In this document: one piece after another, positions 1 through 11,488 of the stretch
Layout: every line of letters begins with the position of its first letter
Numbering within the stretch: position 1 is the stretch's first letter
Source of the DNA: Isoetes taiwanensis
Lineage: Eukaryota > Streptophyta > Lycopodiopsida > Isoetales > Isoetaceae
DNA: 64,000 bases
Assembly (NCBI GenBank): GCA_021234155.1
Contig: JAJEKV010000054.1
Coordinates: 5,751,962-5,815,961 of the forward strand
Direction of reading: 5' to 3'
Notes under the pieces: model-generated
The model's input: the letters and a program-made list of their open reading frames with translations, nothing else
What the model was told of the DNA's origin: nothing
Database searches by the model: none
Program-made: the position numbers and the translations under genes

Positions 1-3000
1 TTGGTAGTGTTGCCATGCCGATGCAACTTGTGCTATCGGTCTTGATTAACACCGGTCCTTGTGAAGGTATCATGATGTCTTCATAATCTGCAGAGCCATA
101 TAGCTTCTTTTGTTGCTTGGCAAATAGCTATATATTACGCTTCAAAGACTTGATAAGGAAATTGTAGGTTGCTTTTTACTACACCCGAGGAGATGGTGCT
201 TTTTCCAAGTTGAAAACAATATCCAGTTGTGGACTTGCGAATTTCAACATCACTTGCATAAGAAGCATCACTATATCCTGTGAGTGTGAGCGAACCACCT
301 TGTAATGTAAGTCCAAAGTTAGGGGTGCCAGAAAGATAGCGAAGAATTCTCTTCACTGCAGCCCAGTGCATGGGTCCTGGATTACTCAAGAATTGACTTA
401 CAAAACTGACTGCATGAGCAATGTCAGGTCTTGTACATATAGCAGCATACATGAGACTGCCTACTGCACTTGCAAAGGGTGTATTCTTCATGATCTCTTC
501 TTCTTGAAGGTTTTGAGGACACATATCTTTGGACAATTTTATATTCATATCCATTGGAGTACTTATGGGCTTACTCTTATCCATCTCAAATTTCTTCAAG
601 AGGTCTTCAATATATTTTTGTTGACTGAGATGAATTGTCTTCTTTTTTCGATTTCTTAGGACTTGGATTCCTAAGCAGTAAGCAATTTCACCATAATCAG
701 TCATTTGAAATTCTTTGGCAAGGATTTGTTTACTCTCGCTCAGAAAAGTCAAGTTGTTGCATATTAATATGGCATCATCCACATACAGAGCTAGGAGCAA
801 AATATGACAGTTTCTCTTCTTGATATAGATATTACTGTCTGCTCCCCCTTGCTCATAGCTATGTGACTTGAGAAAGGTGTCAATCCTTTGATACCATGCT
901 CGTGGAGACTGCTTGAGGCCATATAAAGACTTATGTAACTTGCATACCAAAGTCTCTTGTCCAGGTTGAACATAACCTTCGGGTTGTTTCATGAAGATAT
1001 CTTCTTCCAAGTTACCATTGAGAAATGCAGTCTTAACATCCATTTGATGGATGTGCATATCTTGAGCAGCAGCAAGTGTGAGGAGAGTTCTGATGGATGT
1101 CATTTTGACAACAGGAGAGAAGGTATCAAGGTAATCGATCCCTTCAATTTGAGAATATCCTTTTGCTACTAATCTTGCTTTATAACGATCAATAGATCCA
1201 TCAGGTTTGTATTTGCGTTTAAAGAGCCACTTACAACCAATTGCCTTACGCCTTGGTGGGAGTGGTTGCAAGGTCCATGTTTGATTCTTCATGAGAGAGT
1301 CATATTCAGAAGTCATAGCATCATGCCATTCTTTGGAATTTGGATCCGATAAAGCATCTTTAAGAGTTAGTGGATCGCCAACTATGGGCATAGCAAAATG
1401 CTTCTTTAGTGTTTGCATGGAGGACTCTAAAGCCTTCAAAGATGGAGTACGTTTTCGACCATATCGACTTGTACTTGGGGATGCCACTAGAGGAAGTGGG
1501 CTTTCCATAAATTGTTGCACATGATCAGGGGCTTCGTCACTCGAGGTGATCGGTTGGTCATCTGGAACATCTTCATCTTGCATAATGTCGGGAGCAAGAT
1601 CTTCAATATTTGTAGTTGCTGGGGCTTCCTCTGGAACTATAGCAGGAGCTTGTTGCTCTTCTTGAAGGATTGGAGGATTGAGTGGCATGTTATCATCCTG
1701 AGTGAGAGGAGATATTGGAGGATAGAGAACTTGCCAAGGGCCTTGGCACCAGGATGTAGGAGATACATCTTTCAAATTCCAGAAGGTATCTTCAACAAAT
1801 GTAACATCTCGGGAGATGAAAACCTTCTTGGTAAGGGGGTTGTACATACGATATGCCTTGTATATATCGTAGCCAACAAAGATACACTTGATACTATGGT
1901 CCTCCCATTTTCTTCGTTTTTGTTTAGGTACATGCACATATCCAATACAACCAAACACTTTTAGATGGGATAATGTTGGTTGCTTACCAATCCAAGCTTC
2001 ATATGGAGTTTGATCTTGCAATGCTTGTGTGGGCAATCGATTTTGAATATAGGTAGCTGTTGCTAGAGCTTCGGCCCAAAAATAATGAGGAAGTTGACTC
2101 AAATGCAACATACTTCGTGCACTTTCAGCAAGAGTGCGATTCTTTCTCTCGGCTACACCATTTTGTTGAGGAGAGTAAAAGATCAAATTTTCATCAATTC
2201 CATGTTGTGCACAGAAACTTGTGAATGCTTTGGAGATATATTCACCACCATTGTCAGATCTGAGACATTTGATGGTTCTTCCAAGTTGGTTCTCAGCTAG
2301 AGCTTTGTATTCTTTAAAAGCTTCTAAAGCTGCAGATTTCTTTTTAAGAAAATGCACAGTGGTGTATCTAGAGTAATCATCAATAAACGTGATGAAATAT
2401 TTACAGCCATTATCAGAAAGTATTTCGGACTCACCAATGTCAGTGTGTACCAAGTCAAGTGGATGCTCGGCTCTTGAATGACTGACCTTGGGAAAAGGTA
2501 ACCGATGATGCTTGCCAATTAAACATGCTTCACATACTGGCAAATTTGTATTTGGCTGAATATTGAAATCTCGAACCATCTTCTTGGAGTGGAGTTGCTT
2601 CAAGGCATGCAGTCCAGCATGTCCCAATCGTAAGTGCCATTGATAAACATCATTGGGAGTAGTGGTCACTGCATTGACAGAGTGTTGAGGCACATTAGAA
2701 AGCGGGAATCTATAAAGACTTCCTTCGCGTACGCCTTGAGCAAGTTTGCGTCCATGAGAATCGTGAAGTTGGCACTCATTGATGCCAAATTGGACTTTTA
2801 ATCCAACATCATAAATCTTGCTAACTGAGAGCAAGTTCTTGGTCAAGCGGGGTACATGTAATACATCATGTATTGTTTTGATCGATTCATCGGGCAGTTG
2901 CACCGAAACTTTGCCTTGTCCTTCGATATTGAGGGGACTATCATCTCCTAAGAGAACAGTCTGCCCAGGTGGCATCTTTTGATATGTGATGAAAGAATCA

Positions 3001-3986
3001 CGTTGTGGAGTCATATGAGCAGTACATGCGGAATCTAAAAACCAGCCACTAGAATGGTTAGTCACAGAAGAACATGAAACTTGTGAGACACATAACCTTT
3101 CTTGATGATCATTGATGATCACGTTTGCCTTGTTACGCTCTTTTGCAAGTCGAGTGTGACAATCTCTGGCATAATGGTTTGGTTTGCCACAATAATTACA
3201 TATTAATTTGCGATTCATGGGCTTCTTGTTGAAGCCTTTGCTTGCATCATCCTTGTTGAAGGATTGGTGATTGAAGGACGAACTGGATCGTGTATTGGGT
3301 CGAAACTTGGGCTTGCCTCCAGAGTTTGACCGCTTGTTGCTTGAGTATAAAGCAACAACCCCATCACTAGAAGTGTTCAAGGACTTTCTTCTAGTTTCTT
3401 CTTGAAGAAGCATGGCTATGGTGGATTGCAGTGACATGATATTGGCTGCTGCTGATCTGGCGCCTCCCATTGCTTGAGCGCCTATAGATTGTATGAAAGT
3501 ATCATAGGAAGGAGGCAAACTTCCTAGAAGGGTCATCACTGCATCAGAATCTTGAATTGGAGAGCCAACTGCGGCGAGTTGCTCCAAAAGTGTCTTGAAT
3601 TCATTGATGAATTCGGCCATGCTTTGATTTTCCACCATTTGGAGAGATTTATAAAATCGTTTTCTTAGAAAAAGTTTGGTGCATGCATCTTGAGGTTCAT
3701 ACATACCAACTAGATGTTCCCAAGCTTCTTTGGACGTTTTGGCGCTGCTGACATGAGTCACCACATTGTCCTTCAGATTGAGTATGATAGCAGCGAGTGC
3801 TCTACCATCTCGGGCCTCCCATTTGGCCTTCTCTTCTTGGCCAGTTGGTCGCGCTTCAGAACCATCAACCATCTTCCATAAATCTTTTTCTAGAAGTAGC
3901 ATCTTCATTTTAAGTTTCCAGTGATGGAAACCGACGCCGTCAAATCTCTCTATGAGACGATGTGTCTCGGTTAAAGTAGCAGCCAT
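1..3986 (-). pseudogene. copia gag-pol polyprotein, disrupted in RNase H
   Basis: A long open frame of 1283 codons starts at the ATG at 3986. In order it shows a Gag UBN2-like region (about residues 45-200), a CCHC zinc knuckle (CNYCGKPNHYARDC, about 262-275), a retropepsin-like site (FLDSACTAHMT, about 315-325), the integrase HHCC zinc site and DDE core (RSDNGGEY; SPQQNGVAERKNRT), reverse transcriptase (MDVKTAFLNGNL; YVDDAILI) and the start of RNase H (YSDASYASD). The frame stops at 135-137 (TAA). Beyond it the same frame resumes with YIAICQATKEAIWL, which is typical RNase H, so a sense codon at the EAEY position has become nonsense. A further frame change near base 90 leads into KTDSTSC. 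The protease motif has DSA where D-S/T-G is usual. The element cannot make complete RNase H without readthrough. Confidence 0.93.
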
Positions 3987-4231
3987 GACTATGATTTTAT
4001 TAAAAAATCAATCAAGGGGGGTAAAAAAAAATTCAGAGAATTTCTGTCAGCCTCAAGAATGCGCTTCTTCTGCGGAAAACGCCATTTCTTCGTGCTGCTA
4101 ATCTCTGATTTACTTTGAATATTGCCTTCCGTATTCTTGATTCTCTTCGTCGTGCGATTCGCTTATTGATGCGAGAAATAGCACGCTGGATTCTTGATTT
4201 CTTGGCCATTGCTTGGATCGTGAGAAACCAA

Positions 4232-4243
4232 GCTCTGATACCA
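4232..4243 (-). other. Primer-binding site (initiator tRNA-Met)
   Basis: TGGTATCAGAGC on the minus strand is the 12-base complement of plant initiator tRNA-Met 3' end that most copia elements use. It directly follows the LTR's terminal CA. Confidence 0.9.
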
Positions 4244-4643
4244 TGAAATTAAATATGATGCATATGGCAGAAAACAATAACCTTATATATTCACACACAA
4301 TTGAATAGATAATGGAATCATATATTCATGTATGAATATGAGAGTACATATCTGTCTTGAGACAGTTGCAGACTGGAAGGGCTCCCCCGTAGTTGTGGAA
4401 TGCTTGAGTTGAATGTGTTGTGAATATGGGAAATAGGACAGTTTATGTAGGCAGGTGAAAGGACATATGAAAGGTCATGAGGACATGTCTTTTGGGAAAG
4501 GATATGGCTTATGGAAAGGGTATGACCATTGGAGTCATGGATCAATGAGGTGGACAGGATGACGTGGCTTAGGGAATGACGTGGCGAAGGTGTGCGTTGG
4601 TTTGAAGGCAGCGGATAATCTGCCGGAATCCATTCCGTTAACA
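4244..4643 (-). repeat. 5' LTR of the copia element
   Basis: This 400-bp segment begins TGTTAACGG and ends TTTCA on the minus strand, so it has the canonical TG...CA ends. It lies directly against a tRNA-Met primer-binding site with no spacer. The partner LTR is outside the window, so identity between the LTRs cannot be judged. Confidence 0.85.
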
Positions 4644-4644
4644 A

Positions 4645-4870
4645 TAGAATAGAATAGAATAGAATAGTTTTTTTAACGTCCACGGAGACCAATAGGTCAT
4701 GGGACCCATACAATGGGCTAGTACAATCATTACTACTAGGATTAAAAAACCCTTGCCTCGAAAGGTTTTCAAGGGAAAAACCTTTGCAGTAATGATGATA
4801 CTAGACAAGCAGAGATAATGACTACTGAGGGCTCAGTAATTGCAGACATTTATCTAGAACCTCAAGTATG
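4645..4870 (-). mobile_element. LINE-B 3' end fragment with (TAGAA)n tail
   Basis: Read on the minus strand, this is the last part of the LINE family called LINE-B here: the hairpin-rich 3' UTR, the block GGTCTCCGTGGACG, a run of A, then (TATTC)n. About 80 bases next to the tail are essentially identical to the copy at 25930-26033, so the family has moved fairly recently. No coding sequence remains. The left end abuts the copia LTR and the right edge near 4870 is approximate. Confidence 0.8.
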
Positions 4871-7439
4871 TATAATGTCAAGTATGTATGGAGAGGAACT
4901 TCTCCATTTTGCAATCTACCACCACCTTTTGAATCTTCACATTTCATGACCAATGTATTCACCCATATCTTGTGGTAATTGTCCAAACCTCCTACAATTT
5001 AGCAGTTTTCGTACTAGTCCAGAACTGCATTCTTCAAATTTTCTAGCAAAAGGGACCCAGATTTTTATGATAAAACATATTGTTTTGTATGTTGCCAAGT
5101 TTTTTCACTATTATATGACATTAGATGAAGTCGCCATACCCAATTTCGCTCAAAAGAGCTGTTTGAGGGTATGAATCATTCCTCTCTTACTATTATAAGT
5201 CTTGGCCTAATTCTTGTGGTCATAGGTTGTTGACTCTAAGAGCTATAGTTCGATGTTTTTTTGAAGCATTCATAAGTTAAAATGATTTCAGTGTTGACTA
5301 AAGAATCTTTTACACGATTTAATAAAACTCGTACATCATCTTTAAAAGGGTAATAAACTATGCACGCTATGCACTACACTTATATCTACGTAGATTATAA
5401 TTTTATCAACCTATATATAGTAGTTAATCATGCATTCTCTACATTTAGTTGTGTTCGTTACTACACGATATTGGAGTTTAAGTATGCTAATTGTACATAT
5501 ATTTCATTTTTTAGGAAATGCTATATTTTTTATGAATGCAAAGCTTCATTGGAAACATAGATCTCAAATTTGATGTGAAAGTGACAAAATAGTTGCACGG
5601 TTTAAATATAAATATCCATGGACAATTAATGGTCAATACTTAGACTTGTCAAAATTTTAATCATTTAATCAAGATAACACTCTTTTTCAACTCATATATA
5701 ATAATATATGTGCGTAGAGGTTCTTGATGTCATATATTGCAAAAAACACAAAGAAACCTTCTTTTCTCTTGCTATCATAAACTTATTGCTGTGTTTGCTG
5801 CCAGAAGTATTGTAGGTTAAGTATGATAATAGTGCATATAGATCATCTTTTATGATGAGCTATATTTTTTTTTATCGATGCAAGCCTTCAATTATTAGTC
5901 CACAGAAGACAGAAAACAGTTTTGACCTTGTCATGTTTGATGAACCCTATCTTTCTTCTCATACCTTGGAATGAGGTGCAGTTTTTTGTGTTATACTTTT
6001 TAACTTGCATAGAAAAATAAGAAAATACTGAAAAAAATAAAAAAAATCATTTAACTAAGACATTTTTACCTTATGTAAATATAAGGCAGTCTTGGCATGA
6101 CCCACTTGGATTCACCTAAGCATAATTTCCAAGAATAGAGGTAGATAGATTTTTGTATATTTTTCATATGGAACATGACTGCCATATATGGACTTCTAGG
6201 AAGGGTCTTATTGAATTTTGAGCCATTGATTTCATATGAATTGTAAAGTGAACAGTGCAAATGCACCATTTTTTGTCAATCGCCTGACAACTCTATTGTT
6301 AGATAGAATCAAAGGCTTATAGGATCTATGGATTTTTTTTTTGAAGGATGACAATCTATTATCAAGGAAAATCAAGATACTCATAGGATCTATGAATGGA
6401 AAGGCTCATCCTGGTAAGGCTATGGCGAAACATCTACGAAAGAAATTGTTGCAAGCAACAGCTAGCAGAACATACAACCGTCATGCCAAACGAGTACAAC
6501 TAGTTCTATTATGACTTACTGAATTGCCTGAAGCGATGTCTTATTCATGTCTGTGTTCTGAGCTTGGCAGTCTGTTTAAGATTTAGAGAAAGGCTCATGC
6601 AGTTGCAATAGTCATAAAAAGACATTTGTATGTGAGAATCTACTGGCCTTTGCAAATGCCTTTTAAGATGACGAGCAATAAGCGTTCACTAACAAGTCTC
6701 TTTATCTTCATGCTTTAACAACTATTTTTGACCGTCTTCAGGCAATGAGATATCTGAGAGCCAGGATGATGTCAGAACAGAAGGATTGAGAAAAGTTGCT
6801 CCATCGCTTGACACAGATTGAGAACAAGGAGACTTGATTATGATTGCATGAATGTATTTGCTTACATGAGGCTAATTCCATTCTTTTGATTTGTTATGGT
6901 GTCGAAGTATCTTTGGCTCTAGCCCCCATGTTTTTGCATCATTATGCTAGATATTTCATTTGTTATGTCTGGACTTCTGCTTGGGTTTTTAACTCTACAT
7001 GTTCGCTCATTATACATAGCAGTGTCATAAGGGAAAATCAGTGTTTTATACATGGATTGTGCAATATATTCAAGCTACATTCAAAATGTCCAAGGACATG
7101 CATTGGCATTTTAGGATCAAGAATGATCTTAACATAAAGCAATATAAATGAGATTTACTTAGTGCAATGCAAATGTTGTGTATGTGAGATGGAAAAAAGT
7201 AATGTTGCCTCAATGTCACGTACATGCATTGAATGGGATCGGATCTATGTGTTGCATTGTTGCAAAATGATTTTTTTTTCCCTTTGTGTCCTTAACATTT
7301 TTTACGGCTCCCAAGGGGCCAAATATTCTTATCCACAATATAAACCTCCTACATCTTCCCAAAGCCCCCATATAGATGTACATAACATCACTACACAATT
7401 CCCAAGGCCCTGAAGGCGCCAATTTGGTTTTTAGATTGA

Positions 7440-7834
7440 CACAAACCATTATGTCCAACACTTTTGAATTAAAATCCCCCTAAAACGCCCTTTGGTTTAG
7501 GTGCATATTCACACGGGAGGTGATGTAGGGCAACGAAAGCCCCTTTTGTACTACCTAAAAACGAATAATACATGTACAAAATCAACACCATTTAGTACAT
7601 TGCCTCATAAACCTTATAGTATTTCGCAAGCCTCGTTATACAATATACCAAAACTTGTACAAGCACACCCCACAAACGAGGATTGCTATCTATGGTCTAG
7701 ATTCAGGAATAAGGGGCAAATATGCTCATCCAACAGCTCTCGATGCCCGGAGTCAACACCTCCGTGTGAGTATGCACCCAAACCAAAGGGGGTTGGGATT
7801 TTAAATTCAAAAGTGTTGGACGTAATGGTTTGTG
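7440..7834. mobile_element. MITE with ~80-bp terminal inverted repeats
   Basis: The left end, 7440-7522 (starting CACAAACCATTATGTCCAAC), is the inverted complement, with few mismatches, of the right end 7757-7834 (ending GTAATGGTTTGTG). The core is non-coding and about 235 bp. The tandem partner carries the same element at 29549-29945, so it predates the tandem duplication. A third, inverted and truncated copy lies at 11491-11740. I could not define a target-site duplication because degenerate TIR-like repeats continue to about 7890, so the superfamily is unassigned. Confidence 0.75.
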
Positions 7835-9565
7835 CTTTAGGGCGTTTTAGGGGTTTGTGTAATGGTTTGTGTTGGACGTAATGGTTTTAGGGGGAAGTTG
7901 CTGCAAAACTCTGCTGTATTTTCTTTGCAAATTATCGTATTTGTTGTACCTTGAACTCCTAAATACATTACCACTTGTTGCATTAATCTGCTCCAACATG
8001 AGCATCGCCTAATTTGCTGGTGCACAATCTCTATAAATGGGCAACAAGCTAAGGTTGTGGCCGCCTATAATGCACTTTTTTGACTTGTTAATATGCTACT
8101 TGTGGCAGAAATTATGAAACACATGAGGCAGTGGTAAGCACTCTTCTAAAATTGGAAAAAGATAGACACTCATGTAAACTTAATATACTAAAGGCTGCTG
8201 TCATTCATAGTATTTTGGACAACCTTTCCATATCTTTGTACCTTAAATGCAGAGCTGCTTAGAATTTTAACCATAACATTGTTAAGAGGTGCTACAACAA
8301 ATGCAAAAGTTGTTGAACCCCTCTTTGTTATCTTGATAAAAGCATAATTGAGCACATCAGGTCAACATAGTGCAATGCAAGTGCTTGTAAATATCGTAGA
8401 AAAGCATAGCACATTGCAAATGTCAATTTAACACCAAATAAGGCTATATAACCTCTTGTGGATACTTATGTAAAGTGCTATTTATTAATAAAGTGTTTGC
8501 TCTTTGAAAATGGCTAATAACTTTATATACTTGGGGTGGTAAAGCATTTTAGATGCAAATAAGAAGGGGTACTTTACATGTGCAAAAGGGAGGCTATTGA
8601 ATGGGTTATATTTAATTTAATAACAAACAAGAAAGCAGGTCACACCTTACAATTTTACTATATTTCATTTTGGAGTTATATTATACAAAAATAACATTAA
8701 GTAAGAGATTGTTTATTAATCCTAAGTTGTAAATTTACACAAGATCGCAAACACGAATTTGTTGGATGCAATTATTTTCATGCACGAAGATTTTACATCA
8801 TATGATCCTCTCTAAAAAAGGATGACTTTGGCATTCAAAGTTCTAAGTTTTATGAATGTTCCTTTTGCATATAAGAATGTCACATCCTATTTTTTCTTAG
8901 AAGATAATAGCTCGTTGATTAAATGGATAATAATTCAAAGAGTCCTCCTACCATTTGAATAGTTTCAAGATGTGTTTTTGCTATAATTTAAATAGTAAAT
9001 GATTTATCGATGGATCTATTGTGCAAAATGCCAAAGACTTCGTGCATTAGATGTATCTAAACACAAACACCCTAATTTTTGTACTTCATGATTGTATGCA
9101 TTCTTTGCATTGCAAGCATCTTTATGGACATTTCCTCTCCCTAAAGCGATGCTATTCCAGTGATCTCCAGCTCTTCAACACAATATATTTTTCTGTCATA
9201 GTTATTGACAATAACTGTTGCTTGATAGAACCATTTGGTCATATATTTAGGAGGGTTGGTGGCCGCTTTTCCTCCACCCCTTTGAGTGCATCTATGAAAA
9301 GCTATCTTGGCTGCTTATGAGATTTCTCCATTTCTTGTCCACTCCATATGGCTAAATTGTTTTATTTCTAGAAAAATCAAGTGCATGCGCCATAGGAGGT
9401 GTATGTGTTAGTATATGCATGTACTAAATGCATCTATATGAGCATTAATGATTTTGTTAGAGGCTTCCACAAACTTCTTTACGTGTTGTTCTTTGAGATA
9501 TATTCACTAAGTCCAATAGAGCATATCAAGTTTCTCTCTTTCTCAACAAGGAATGGAATCATCTT

Positions 9566-10704
9566 ATGCCATGCAGAACAACAGTCACCAGGCAGAGCTC
9601 TATGATTGGGGCCATCAGTCACATCTGTTTCGGGCGCTGGTCGAGCCTGTCCTTCTGTACGGGGTCGAGGTTTGGGGTCTGGTCGTCTCTTTGGCGACCT
9701 GGAATGACTTGGAGCAGGTGTAGAAGGCATTTTTGGCACAGGCACTTGGGGTGAAACCTTCAGTTCCCTATCAGATTCTGCTGCAGGAAACTGGATACTT
9801 GCCGCTTCAGCGGGCAGCCCTTGATAGACACATCGCCTATTTTCAGAAATTGGTTAATATGGGTGATGCTCGGCTTCCGCACCTGGCTTACGCTGTGGCA
9901 ATGGGCCCGCAGCGGCTCAGGGCCTGTTGGAGGGGTAAGAGAGATCAGTGGTTCGGGAACGTGCAGGAGCACAGATGCATGCAGGTGGACACAGAGGCCG
10001 ATCGTGACAGCCTGCGGGAGTACCTAGACGTTTGCTTCCTTGCCAAGCTTTGGGACCCCGACGCTCTAGAGCAGGTCAAAACGGCCCATTACAAGGAGCA
10101 CATCAATCCCGCGTTAGTCCGGGGCCCGCAACTCTACCTGCGTTCCCAACTGCCCCTGAAAAAGCGCAGGCTCATTGCCTCCATTCGCACAGGTGCCCAC
10201 CATCTCCGCATCAAGACGGGCAGGTGGATTGGGGAGCCCCGCCAGGACAGGCTCTGTCAGTGCTGTCAAACGGGTGCCATTGAGGATGAGTCTCACACTT
10301 TCCAGAGTTGCCCAGCATTCAGTCAGATCCGGGCCAGATACGTTCCCTTAGTACGGCCGGACTTGCCCCTACATTTGCTGATGAACACACCGTCAGTGCG
10401 TGCTCTGGGGTCGTACATTCAGGAGGTACTGGATCTGCGAGCCCACCTTTGCCCCCGCCTGGCTACCCGCTGATCAGGCACTACGGGTACGGTACATGAG
10501 TGTATATATTTGTGTGTTTTTGCATTTCGTATATTGGAATAGTTTGTCAGGCTGATTGCTGCCACGGTTTTTCCCTCGAAAACCCTTCGGGGCGGGGGTT
10601 TTTTAATCCGGGTAGTAATCCACTTGCTGCGCTGTTGTATTGGGTCCCATAGACCGATTGGTCTCCGTGGACGATAAAAATACCTTCCTTCCTTCCTTCC
10701 TTCC
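9566..10704 (+). mobile_element. LINE-B, 5'-truncated insertion with (TTCC)n tail
   Basis: The segment carries the C-terminal part of a LINE ORF2, a 3' UTR with hairpins (10560-10605), the terminal block TTGGTCTCCGTGGACG and a tail of TTCC repeats (10683-10704). The tandem partner lacks it: near 33950-33985 the flanks, ending GGAATGGA..ATCAT and starting CTCTTATTCAACC, are only a few bases apart. This is therefore an insertion into unit 1 after the tandem duplication. Confidence 0.88.
9571..10473 (+). pseudogene. LINE-B ORF2 C-terminal fragment (zinc-motif domain)
   Basis: About 300 codons in one frame, from MQNNSHQAELYDWGHQSH to a stop after CPRLATR. They correspond to the region downstream of the reverse transcriptase palm. 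A CX2CX9HX4C zinc motif (RLCQCCQTGAIEDESHTFQSC) sits near the end, as in many plant and protist non-LTR elements. One in-frame TAG at 9721-9723 stands where the copy at 32338-32883 reads glutamine (EQVQKAFLAQALG). The reverse transcriptase and endonuclease are missing because of 5' truncation, so it is non-functional. Confidence 0.85.
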
Positions 10705-11488
10705 TCTTATTCAACCTCAACAATCAATTTTCTACCTATATTGCCCATATTGTCCATGGACCAGAATTTGTCCATCGTATCTCTGCCACTTAAACCCATA
10801 TATCTAGAGAGGAACTTCTCCCTTATGCAACCTACCACCACCTTTTGAATCTTCACTTGATTCTCTATGATCTAGAAGAATTTCATGACCAATGGATTCA
10901 CTCACATCATGTGGTAATTATCCAAACCTCATATAAAAGGGTCCAAAACTCGCTAAAATCAAAAGCAAATGATTTTTTATGATAAAACATATTGATTTGT
11001 ATGTTGCCAAGTTTTCTCACTATTATATGACATAAGATGAAGTCGCCATACCCAATTTCGCTGAAAAGAGCTGTTTGAGGGTATGAATTATTTCTCTCTT
11101 ACTATTATAAGTTTTGGCCTAATTCTTGTGGTCGTAAGTTGTTGACTCTAAGAGCTATAGTTTGATATTTTTTTTGAAGCATTCATAAGTTATAATGCTT
11201 TCAGTGTTGACTAAAGAATCTCTTATATAGAATTCAGGACAAAAATAAATCTAAAATGATTTAATAAAACTCATATATCATCTTTAAAAGGGTAATAAAC
11301 AATGCACGCTATGCACTACACTTATATCTACGTAGATATAATTTTATCAACCTATATGTAGTAGTTAATCATGCATTCTCTACATTTGATTGTGTTCGTT
11401 ACTACACGATATTGGAATTTAAGTATGCTGATTGTACATATAGTTCATCTTTTAGGAAATGATATATTTTTTTATGAATGCAAGGCTT

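Larger units (their letters stand above)
1..4643 (-). mobile_element. Ty1/copia LTR retrotransposon, 3' end outside window
   Basis: Reading down the minus strand, the order is a 5' LTR (4643-4244), a primer-binding site directly abutting it (4243-4232), an untranslated leader, then gag-pol from 3986 to the window edge. The domain order gag, protease, integrase, reverse transcriptase, RNase H is that of Ty1/copia rather than Ty3/gypsy. The 3' LTR and polypurine tract lie before base 1. The LTR borders an (AATAG)n tract that is the tail of a LINE fragment, so the copia element probably landed in or beside that tail. The coding region is broken only near its 3' end, which suggests a fairly young insertion. 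Confidence 0.93.
4885..10790. repeat. Tandem unit 1 (about 5 kb, AT-rich, non-coding)
   Basis: The first 0.7 kb (4885-5610) recurs at 10805-11490 plus 12956-13021. The remainder (5611-9560 and 10705-10740) recurs at 26417-34002. The unit therefore occurs twice, head to tail. Unit 1 contains a MITE (7440-7834) and a LINE-B insertion (9566-10704). I find no convincing gene in 4885-9560: the short open frames are not conserved between the two units, which differ by frame-breaking indels. Its origin is unknown; the repeated first part could be an LTR-like terminal repeat, but I see no clear TG/CA ends or primer site. Confidence 0.8.
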
